Shown piece by piece: positions 1-6,600 of a DNA stretch of 10,806 bases. The position numbers and the translations under genes are program-made. The notes under the pieces are model-generated. The model did not search any database, had not been told where the DNA came from, and saw only the letters and a list, made by a program, of their open reading frames with translations. Location: positions 1-10,806 of the forward strand of contig USMP01000018.1 in assembly GCA_900555795.1 (NCBI GenBank), in the 5' to 3' direction. This stretch comes from an uncultured Eubacteriales bacterium (GTDB lineage Bacteria; Bacillota; Clostridia; Oscillospirales; Oscillospiraceae). Every line of letters starts with the position of its first letter. Position 1 is the stretch's first letter.

Positions 1-335
1 TCATGCTGCACGGCTACGGCCGCATCGCCGAAATCGTCCAGGGGCTCGCGGCGTGGGCCGACGGGCACGGCGGCAGCATCGAACGTCTGCGGGGCGCCGC
101 GCTCGGCTCCCTCATCCCCTTCGAGGAGATCCCCGAGCAGCCGCTTGTGAGCGAGCTGCTCTCCCCCTGCGCGCGGGAGGACTGCTCTCTCTGCGCCGGC
201 GGCTGCCTCTACGGGGGCGTGCGCCGCGAGGCGGACGGCATCGTTACCGACCCCGCCCGCTGCACCGGCTGCGGGCTGTGCGTCCAGCGCTGCCCCAGGG
301 GCATCCTCAAGCTGAAAAAGGCCCCCCGGGCCTGA
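1..335 (+). CDS. C-terminal fragment of a PreA-like dihydropyrimidine/dihydroorotate dehydrogenase-type iron-sulfur protein (5' end outside window)
   Basis: Only the last ~110 residues are present; the frame is open to the left edge, so the first Met codon (position 3) is probably internal. The opening stretch (MLHGYGRIAEIVQGL, then a helix and RGAALGSL) resembles the end of the FMN-binding barrel of PreA-type dihydropyrimidine dehydrogenases. A C-terminal ferredoxin-like part follows. Its first cysteine set is C56, C61, C64, C68 (C-x4-C-x2-C-x3-C, a slightly stretched spacing). The second is C87, C90, C93, C97 (canonical C-x2-C-x2-C-x3-C-P). Both could hold 4Fe-4S clusters that pass electrons to the flavin. 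Reduction of uracil to dihydrouracil, or a related pyrimidine reaction, would suit the convergent uracil permease next door, but that link is inference. Another flavoprotein of the dihydroorotate dehydrogenase superfamily with a ferredoxin tail, such as a YgfK-like protein, cannot be excluded. Confidence 0.6.
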   Translation, partial: MLHGYGRIAEIVQGLAAWADGHGGSIERLRGAALGSLIPFEEIPEQPLVSELLSPCAREDCSLCAGGCLYGGVRREADGIVTDPARCTGCGLCVQRCPRGILKLKKAPRA

Positions 336-350
336 ATATCCCGTAACAGC

Positions 351-394
351 AATGCGGCCCCGCCGGCAGACGCCGGCGGGGCCGCATTCTATTT
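351..394 (+). terminator. Intrinsic terminator between convergent genes
   Basis: A perfect 17-bp GC-rich stem (351-367 pairing with 372-388) closes a 4-nt loop (AGAC) and is followed by TCTATTT on the + strand. It starts 16 nt after the stop of the PreA-like gene and lies 21 nt beyond the convergent uraA stop. It therefore probably ends the + transcript. It may also stop the - transcript, although there is no clear T-tract on that side. Confidence 0.85.
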
Positions 395-414
395 CAGGAA
401 AGGGGTCGGTCGGG

Positions 415-1791
415 TTATTCCGCTTTCGCGGCTTCCTTCGCCTTGGCTTCCTCGGCACGCTCCTCCGCGCTCTTGTTGGGGAGCACGAGGTTGAGGATGA
501 TGCCCGCGATGGCCGCGATGGCCATGCCGCCGAGGCTGATGCCGCCCGGGAAGGTGAAGGTCGCGCCGCCGACCGCGAGGATGAGGATGGCGCTGGCGAC
601 GATCAGGTTCTTGGGCTTGGAGAAGTCGACGCGGTTTTCCACGACAGTGCGCACGCCGACGCTCGTGACCATGCCGTAGAGCAGGATGCCCACGCCGCCG
701 ATGACCGGATTGGGGATCGAACGGCAGAGCGCCTCAAACTTGGGCACGAAGGCGAAGAGCGCCATCCACACCGCGCCGCAGCGCACGACGAAGGGGGAGT
801 AGATGCGGGTGACGGCGAGCACGCCGGTGTTCTCACCGTAAGTGGTGTTGGCCGGGCCGCCGAACAGGCCGGCCAGGGAGGTGGCGATGCCGTCCCCGAT
901 GAGGGTGCGGTGCAGGCCGGGGTCCTGAATGAAGTTTTGGCCCACGGTGGCGGAGATGGCGGACATATCGCCGATGTGCTCCATCATGGCGGCGATGGCG
1001 ATGGGAGCCATGACCAGGATGGAGGTCACGTCAAACTTGGCGATCGAGCCGCCGAAGTCGGTGATGAAGGGCTGGAAGCCCAGGATGTCGGCGGCCTTTG
1101 CCGCCTCAAAACTCATGAGGGGGACTGCCTCGCCGGCGGCGTTCATGACAGTGGCGCCGCAGAGGTTGGCAATCACCGCCACGATGTAGGGAACCACCAC
1201 GCCCAGAAGAATGGGGATAATTTTAATCATACCCTTGCCCCAGATGTTGGCAGCCACAATAACGGCGATGGACAAGATAGCCAGCCACCAGCAGGAGGAT
1301 GCGTTGGCAACGGCAGAGGGGGCCAGGTTCAGGCCGATGAGGATGATAATGGGGCCTGTAACAACGGGGGGCAGGAAACGCATGACTTTCTTGACGCCTA
1401 CGAACTTGATGATGGCGGCCAGCACCACATAGAGGAGGCCGGCCACCACGATGCCGCCCACCGCGTACTGCAGCTTCTCGGCGGCGTCCATGCCGGCGTA
1501 CTTGCCGCTGTTCAGAGCGGCCACGGCGGCGAAGCCGCCCAGATAGGCGAAGGAGGAGCCCAGGAAGGCGGGAACCTTCATCCTGGTGCAGACGTGGAAA
1601 AACAGAGTGCCGATGCCGGCGAAAAACAGGGTGGTCTGGATACTCAGGGGCAGGCCATAGCCCTGAACCAGAATGGGCACCAGCACGGTGGCGCCGAACA
1701 TGGCAAACATGTGCTGCAGACCCAGCAGCAGCATTTTGGGGATCCCCAGCTGCCGGGCATCAAAAATTGCGCCGTTTTGGTTTTCGTTCAT
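415..1791 (-). CDS. uraA: Uracil permease, NCS2/NAT family (UraA type)
   Basis: A 458-residue cytoplasmic-membrane protein that should import uracil by proton symport. It is hydrophobic nearly throughout, consistent with the 14-helix UraA fold. It carries the two glutamates that contact uracil in E. coli UraA: E271 in MEHIGDM (UraA E241) and E320 in TYGENTGVLAVTR (UraA E290), the latter being the NAT signature. The neighbouring DPGLHR and PNTTYGEN motifs match the UraA branch rather than xanthine/urate permeases, which carry Q or N forms of this signature. The C-terminal ~20 residues are a charged Ala/Glu/Lys tail. The start at 1791 is chosen because AGAGAGG lies 9 nt upstream. Upstream in-frame Met codons at 1950 and 1818 lack such a site, and the extension from 1950 would run through the attenuator. 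Expression is probably controlled by the leader at 1878-2027. The gene is convergent with the PreA-like gene. Confidence 0.93.
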   Translation of the reverse strand: MNENQNGAIFDARQLGIPKMLLLGLQHMFAMFGATVLVPILVQGYGLPLSIQTTLFFAGIGTLFFHVCTRMKVPAFLGSSFAYLGGFAAVAALNSGKYAGMDAAEKLQYAVGGIVVAGLLYVVLAAIIKFVGVKKVMRFLPPVVTGPIIILIGLNLAPSAVANASSCWWLAILSIAVIVAANIWGKGMIKIIPILLGVVVPYIVAVIANLCGATVMNAAGEAVPLMSFEAAKAADILGFQPFITDFGGSIAKFDVTSILVMAPIAIAAMMEHIGDMSAISATVGQNFIQDPGLHRTLIGDGIATSLAGLFGGPANTTYGENTGVLAVTRIYSPFVVRCGAVWMALFAFVPKFEALCRSIPNPVIGGVGILLYGMVTSVGVRTVVENRVDFSKPKNLIVASAILILAVGGATFTFPGGISLGGMAIAAIAGIILNLVLPNKSAEERAEEAKAKEAAKAE

Positions 1792-1877
1792 ATCTCTCTT
1801 CCTCTCTTTCGTGTCCATAGTATTCCCGGAAAAACATGTTGCTGAGCCTTCCGTCTCTGTGGGAGGGAAAAGCGGGC

Positions 1878-1904
1878 AAAAAAATACCGGTGAACGTTCA
1901 CCGG
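1878..1904 (-). terminator. Attenuator (intrinsic terminator) in the uraA leader
   Basis: Read on the - strand, an 18-bp perfect palindrome (CCGGTGAACGTTCACCGG, 1904-1887) can fold into a 7-bp stem with an ACGT loop. It is followed by TA and then seven Ts (1884-1878). It lies between the uraA promoter and the uraA start codon, so it should stop transcription before the gene unless prevented. On the + strand there is no T-tract, so it is directional. The perfect palindrome could instead be a protein operator, but the T7 run favours termination. Confidence 0.82.
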
Positions 1905-1966
1905 CAAATAAAGAGACAAAAAAGGAAATAACCCGTGGCTTCCTGCGCAAAACATTTCCCCACCAT
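1898..1966 (-). CDS. Putative 22-residue leader peptide of uraA (attenuation ORF)
   Basis: A short ORF encodes MVGKCFAQEATGYFLFCLFICR. An unusually strong Shine-Dalgarno, GGAGGAGGG (1974-1982), sits 7 nt before its ATG and about 9 nt after the expected transcription start. Codons 13-20 lie in a U-rich tract. The TGA stop (1900-1898) forms the last three bases of the 5' arm of the terminator hairpin, so a ribosome reaching the end of this ORF would cover that arm and block hairpin formation. The peptide is hydrophobic at its C-terminus, but its sequence probably matters less than its translation. This is the layout of pyrL, the leader ORF of E. coli pyrBI. I know of no homologous peptide; the call rests on architecture. 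Confidence 0.6.
   Translation of the reverse strand: MVGKCFAQEATGYFLFCLFICR
1906..1931 (-). promoter_or_regulatory. U-rich tract preceding the uraA attenuator (possible UTP-sensitive pause region)
   Basis: On the - strand 19 of 26 bases are T, including a run of six, directly before the terminator stem and inside the leader ORF. In E. coli pyrBI a comparable U-rich run makes RNA polymerase slow down when UTP is scarce, so that the leading ribosome can catch up. The same role here is inferred. Confidence 0.5.
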
Positions 1967-1997
1967 AGTCGTTCCCTCCTCCGTCACAGTTGCTCCT

Positions 1998-2027
1998 ATT
2001 ATAGAAGCACATCCCCGCCCTTCGCAA
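1998..2027 (-). promoter_or_regulatory. Promoter for the leader ORF and uraA
   Basis: On the - strand, a -35 box TTGCGA (2027-2022), an 18-bp spacer and a perfect -10 TATAAT (2003-1998). Transcription would start near 1991, giving a leader of about 200 nt before the uraA start codon. The -35 overlaps an imperfect inverted repeat (GCCTT/AAGGGC), which may be an operator. The adjacent 2028-2139 stretch shows no feature I can name. Confidence 0.72.
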
Positions 2028-2139
2028 GGCGCAAAACGGATAAAATTTTGTATCAAATACGGGCGAAAATTGTCATTTTACTCAAAACGCTGGAAGCCCA
2101 ACAGTGGTTCTGAAAAAACGTGGGGGGCAGCACGGCACT

Positions 2140-2193
2140 TTTGTTGTACAATGTGCGAAAAGAAATTGTTAAAAATCAGACATTTGTTGTACA
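2140..2193 (+). repeat. Tandem 11-bp direct repeat upstream of the symporter gene (possible operator)
   Basis: TTTGTTGTACA occurs at 2140-2150 and again at 2183-2193, 43 bp apart start to start, about four helical turns. The second copy contains the proposed -35 box of the symporter promoter. Same-face spacing and promoter overlap suggest a binding site for an unidentified regulator, but two copies could be chance in this AT-rich stretch. Confidence 0.45.
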
Positions 2194-2215
2194 TTTTTCG
2201 TTAATCTTGTATAAT
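2187..2215 (+). promoter_or_regulatory. Promoter of the symporter gene
   Basis: -35 TTGTAC (2187-2192), a 17-bp spacer and a perfect -10 TATAAT (2210-2215). Transcription would start near 2222, leaving a leader of about 45 nt before the ATG at 2268. Confidence 0.75.
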
Positions 2216-2225
2216 AATCTTAACG
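2199..2225 (+). promoter_or_regulatory. Inverted repeat enclosing the -10 box of the symporter promoter
   Basis: CGTTAA (2199-2204) and TTAACG (2220-2225) are perfect inverted arms separated by 15 bp that contain the whole -10 element. TAATCTT also recurs as a direct repeat (2202-2208 and 2215-2221). A repressor bound here would block polymerase. The regulator is not identifiable from the sequence. Confidence 0.4.
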
Positions 2226-2267
2226 GGATGTTGGATATGTCCCGAATTTTGTGAGGAGAGTGTGTTT

Positions 2268-3500
2268 ATGAAGAAGAAAATGAGCCTGCCCATGCAGATT
2301 TTGATTGCATTGGTGGCTGGCGTGGTAGTGGGGCTGATCTGCTACTTCGCCAAGTGGGAGAGTGTCACCGTCAGCTACCTGAAGCCCTTCGGCGATATCT
2401 TTGTCAACCTGCTGAAGTTCATCGTGGTGCCTGTGGTGCTGTTCTCCATGATCGACGGTATCCTCAGTATGGACAATATGAGGAAGGTGGGGGCCGTGGG
2501 CTGGAAGACGGTGGTCTACTTCCTGTGCACCACCGCCATTGCCTGCGTAATCGGGCTGGTGTTTGCCAATTGCTTCAACGTGGCGGGCCTCTTCCCCGAT
2601 CTCTCGGATCAGCTGGGGGCCGTGGAGTACACACCCAAGGAGTTCAGCGGCTTTATGAGTGTGCTGGTGGGCATTTTCCCCACCAACATGTGGGAGTCCT
2701 TCCGCACGGCCAACATGCTCCAGGTCATTGTTATCGCCCTGTTTTTCGGCGGGGCCATTATGGCAGCCGGAGAAAAGGGAAAGCTTTGCCGGGATATTGT
2801 CGGTTCCGTCTACTCCGTGATTGAGCGGCTTATGGGCTTTGTCATCAGCCTGGCCCCCATTGGTGTGTTTACCTATATGGCGTGGGTGGTGGCCACCCAG
2901 GGCGCTGAGATTCTGGGCTCCCTGGCGCTGGTGATTCTGTGCGCCTATCTGGGCTACATCGTCCATGCGGTGGTGGTGTACTCCGTCTCCGCCAAGGCCT
3001 TTGCCGGCATCAGCCCCCTGAAGTTCTTCAAGGGCGCTTCCGCCGCTATGATCTTCGCGTTCACCTCCACCTCCTCTGCGGCCACCCTGCCGGTGTCCAA
3101 GGAGTGTGCCGACCAGCTGGGGGCTGAGGAGGACATCTCCTCCTTTGTTCTGCCCCTGGGCGCCACCATCAATATGGATGGTACCGCCATCTACCAGTGC
3201 GTGGCCGCCGTGTTCATCGCCTCCTGTGCCGGGATACACCTGAGCCTGGGTCAGATGGTTGTCATCGTTCTCACAGCGACCATGGCCTCCATCGGTACCG
3301 CCGGTGTCTCCGGCGCGGGCATGATCATGCTGGCTATGGTGCTGGAGGCTCTGAATATTCCTGTGGCCTACATCGGCCTCATTGTGGCGGTGGACCGGCT
3401 CTTCGACATGGGCCGCACCTGCCTGAACGTTACCGGCGATATCGCCTGCTCCCTCTGCGTGACCAAGTGGGAGGGCAAGAAGGCTGCCGTCAGAAAGTAA
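2268..3500 (+). CDS. Dicarboxylate/amino acid:cation symporter (DAACS family, GltP-like)
   Basis: A 410-residue membrane protein expected to import an acidic amino acid or C4-dicarboxylate with Na+ or H+. Family landmarks appear in order: N-terminal helices, the serine-rich re-entrant loop HP1 (TSTSSAATLP, 266-275), NMDGTA of TM7 (302-307), the HP2 loop GTAGVSGAG (343-351), and TM8 with D376, D380, R383, T384, N387 and D391 in a DRLFDMGRTCLNVTGD context. In archaeal GltPh the TM8 arginine and second aspartate bind substrate side chain and amino group, so an acidic amino acid is the best guess. S348 sits where GltPh has a proline at the HP2 tip. ATG 2268 is preferred over GTG 2262 because AGGAG lies 9 nt from the former and only 3 nt from the latter. 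The gene is monocistronic with its own promoter and terminator, divergent from uraA. Confidence 0.9.
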   Translation: MKKKMSLPMQILIALVAGVVVGLICYFAKWESVTVSYLKPFGDIFVNLLKFIVVPVVLFSMIDGILSMDNMRKVGAVGWKTVVYFLCTTAIACVIGLVFANCFNVAGLFPDLSDQLGAVEYTPKEFSGFMSVLVGIFPTNMWESFRTANMLQVIVIALFFGGAIMAAGEKGKLCRDIVGSVYSVIERLMGFVISLAPIGVFTYMAWVVATQGAEILGSLALVILCAYLGYIVHAVVVYSVSAKAFAGISPLKFFKGASAAMIFAFTSTSSAATLPVSKECADQLGAEEDISSFVLPLGATINMDGTAIYQCVAAVFIASCAGIHLSLGQMVVIVLTATMASIGTAGVSGAGMIMLAMVLEALNIPVAYIGLIVAVDRLFDMGRTCLNVTGDIACSLCVTKWEGKKAAVRK

Positions 3501-3521
3501 GGAGCCCCTGCTCCCTCTGGG

Positions 3522-3565
3522 AAAGGAGAGACGCCGCGGAATGCTCCGCGGCGCCTCTCCTTTTT
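3522..3565 (+). terminator. Intrinsic terminator after the symporter gene
   Basis: A stem of GGAGAG-A-CGCCGCGGA (3525-3540) pairs with TCCGCGGCG-C-CTCTCC (3545-3560), with one A/C mismatch and an ATGC loop, followed by five Ts. Three flanking A-T pairs can extend it. It lies 21 nt after the stop codon and 44 nt beyond the convergent ABC permease stop, which it may also serve weakly (only TTT on that side). Confidence 0.88.
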
Positions 3566-3608
3566 GCCGTCTCAGTTTTTCCGCGCTGCGGCGGAAGTTC
3601 GGTTCCGC

Positions 3609-6600
3609 TTACTCGATGGATTTCAGCGACTCCGCCATATCGATTCTTTTCAGCCGGGGCCGCATACTGGTTGTAATCAGCAGCGTGAAAAGCGCCGTAA
3701 GGCCAATGGCAAACAGATAGCTGACGGGAAAAACCTGACAGGGGAAGTGCATCCCGTCTACCTTGATTTGGCTAATGACGAATGCGTGGAGCCCCTTGCC
3801 CATCAGCAGCCCCGCCAGGCTGCCCAGGGCCGAGAGCATGGCAATCTCCCGGAACACATAGGCAGACACCTCGTTCTGATAAAAGCCGAGGACCTTGATG
3901 GTGGCAATCTCCCGGATGCGCTCATTGATGTTGATGTTGGTCAGGTTGTAGAGCACGATAAAGGCCAGGGCCGCCGCGCAGACCACCACTACCACTACGA
4001 TGTAGTCCAGCCGTGAGAGCATATTGTTCACCCGGTCCCGGGTAGCCTCGTTGACGGTAACGCTGCTGACGTCGTCCCCCTCGGAGAGGGCGGCGCCCTC
4101 CTCGTAGGGGTCAGCCCCGCCGCTGCTGAGCAGATACAGGGACTGGTAGTCCGGTGCCCGGCCCAGCTGTGTCTCATAGGTTTCCGCCGCCACGTACACA
4201 TAGTTGAATACAAAGTTGTCGCAGATGGCGGATACGGTAACGGACATGGTACCCCGGTCCGTATCCCGCAGCTGGATGCTGTCACCCACCCGGATGCCCA
4301 GGTTTTCCGCCAGCCCCACGCTGACCACCACCTCCCCGGGGTCGGGGTAGGGGATGGCCGTCTCGCCGCTGTGCAGGGAGAGGAAACCCTCCAGGGAGCC
4401 GGTGGAGGACACCGTTACATATACGGACTTGGTGCCTCCCGGCGCTACGACATCCACGCTGCCGCTGTGGACCAGCAGGGCGTTTTCCGCCGGCCACTGG
4501 TGCTGGGCCAGGTAGGCGGCGGCTTCCGCCTCCGTCCGCCTAGACTGGAAAGAGACGCTGTAGTCGTACAGGGTGATCTGGTCAAACTGGTCGTCTACCA
4601 CGGAGGCAATAGAGTCCCGAATGCCAAAGCCCGTCACCAGCAGAGCGGTGCACCCGCCGATGCCCAGCACCATCATCACCAGGCGGCTGCGGTAGCGCAG
4701 CACGTTGCGCACAGAGACCTTGTACAGGAAGCTGAGCCTGCGCCACAGGGGAGTGACGCGCTCCAGAAAGACCCGCTGGCCCGCCTTGGGAGCCTTGGGA
4801 CGGATCAGTTCCGCTGCCGGTCTGGACAGTTCGGCCCGGCAGGAGAGGTAGGTGGCTCCCATGGAGCACACCAGGGCAGCCGCCAGGGAGATGGCCGCCA
4901 GCACCGGGTCAAAGACAAATTTCAGTTCCGCAAAGCCGTACATCAGGTCATATATCTCCCACAGCACCCAGGGCAGCCCATAGGAGCAGAGGGCGTAGCC
5001 CGCCACGCTGCCCATGAAAGCGGCGCTGCCGGCATAGAACAGGTAGCGGCCGGTAATTTGCCCCCGCCCATAGCCCAGGGCCTTCAATACGCCGATCTGG
5101 GTGCGCTGCTCATCCACCATCCGGGTCATTGTGGTCATGCATACCAGGGCTGCCACCAGGAAGAAGAACACGGGGAATACCACGGATATCGCCTTGATAA
5201 TGGAGGTGTCGTTTTCAAAACACGCGTAGCCGGTGTTCTCCCGCCGGGTTAGTGCATAGATGTCGGCGTGCTTCAGGTCTGCCAGCTTCACATAGGCGTC
5301 GTCGATCTCCTCCTGGGCGTCCTCCAGTTCCTTGCGGGCATCGGCAAACTCCTGATCCGCCTCCGCCTTGCCGTCGTGGTATTCCTCCCAGCCGTCGTCC
5401 AACTCCCTGCGGGCGTCGGCCAGTTCTCCGGGGGCGTCGTCTAGTTCCTGCTGTGCGTCGAGGAGTTCCTGCTTTGCCTCCTCCAGTTCACGAAGACCAT
5501 CGGCATACTCCACCTCGCCATCAGTCAGTTCACGAAAGGCTTTATCCAGTTCCTGCTGGGCTTCGGCCTTGCCCTCGTCGTAGTCCAGCCAGCCCTCGTT
5601 TAATTCCACACGGGCATCGTCCAGTTCCTGCCGGGCGTCCTCCAGCTGGGCCCAGCCGTCATCCAGCTGCTCCCGGGCCTCCTCCAACTCGTGAAGGCCG
5701 TCCCGATAGGCCGCCAGGCCGGACCGGTACTCCTGTAGACCCGCCTCATACTCGGCCCTGCCCTGGTCCAGAGTGGAGCGAAGCCCCGCCAGGGTGGCTT
5801 CGTTCAGGCTTCCACCCAGCTGCTGCTCCGCCGCCGTCCAGCCGCCCACCAACTCGGCCACGCTGCTGCCCTGGGCCTGGAGCATCATGTCCAGCTGTGC
5901 CTCCAGCTGGGGATACAGGCCGGACTGGAGGGCGGCAATCAGGGTGCCGGCGTCCCCCATGCCCACTGCCTGAGCCAGCTGGGTGGTAGATTGGTAGAGG
6001 GTGGTCAGCTGGCTGTAGGAGGCCTCGCCAGCCTCCAGTTCCGCCTGAGCCGACTCCAGCTGTGCCGCCGCGTCCCGCAACTGCTGCTGGGCGTCGGCCA
6101 GTTCCGCCTCACCGTCGGCCAGTTCCGCCTCGCCATCCACGAGTTCCTGATAGGCGTCGTCGTACTCCGCTTTTCCGTTGGCGTACTCCGCCTCGCCATC
6201 CATCAGCTTCTGGTAGGCGTCCTCCAGCTCCTGATCCGCCTCCGCCTTGCCGTCGTGGTACTCTGTCCAGCCGTCATCCAGTTCCCTGCGGGCATCCTCC
6301 AGTTCCCGTACGCCGTCGTCGTATTTCTGAAGGCCCTCGGCGTAGTCAGCCTTGCCCTGTTCATAGTCCTTCAGGCCCTGCCGATACTCCGCCTCGCCGT
6401 CCATCAATTCCCGGTAGGCGTCATCCAGTTCCCTGGTGGCGTCTGCCAGTTCACTGTTGTACTCCTCCCAGCCATCCGCCAGTTCCGCCTCGCCGTCCCG
6501 GATCTCCTCCATGGCGTCGCTGTAGATGGTTTCATAGCGCAGTGCCGCCCGGCCCTCCGTAGCCGTCTCCAGTTGATCCTGCAGAGCGTCCACTTGGTCG

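Noticed and set aside
415..1791. Reading the permease as a xanthine/urate transporter to match the selenium operon
   Set aside because: The signature TYGENTGVLAVTR and the MEHIGD motif carry both UraA glutamates; the sequence favours uracil.
352..1845. 497-codon + strand ORF opposite uraA
   Set aside because: Its translation is a low-complexity His/Gly/Asp-rich product typical of the antisense of a GC-rich membrane-protein gene, and it begins inside the terminator stem. UraA on the - strand has clear family motifs.
1792..1950. N-terminal extension of UraA to an ATG at 1950
   Set aside because: The extra 53 residues do not resemble the family, there is no ribosome binding site, and the frame would run through the attenuator hairpin. 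The ATG at 1791 has a good SD.
1788..2027. 79-codon - strand ORF in the uraA leader
   Set aside because: It begins at the -35 box, upstream of the predicted transcription start, and lacks an SD. The 22-codon ORF in another frame has the strong SD.
2161..2193. Rex-like half site TTGTTAA near 2166 or a CcpA cre site
   Set aside because: No matching second half-site at the required spacing, and no cre-like palindrome could be found.
2220..3239. 339-codon - strand ORF opposite the symporter gene
   Set aside because: It has the His/Gly/Gln-rich composition of an antisense shadow, while the + strand frame carries all DAACS motifs.
3576..3597. Short hairpin TTCCGC/GCGGAA as a terminator for the ABC operon
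   Set aside because: Read on the - strand it is followed by A residues rather than Ts. The stronger stem at 3522-3565 is the better candidate.
5270..6500. CRISPR-like or satellite array
   Set aside because: The repeats are in-frame, degenerate heptad codons of a coiled coil, without spacer/repeat regularity.
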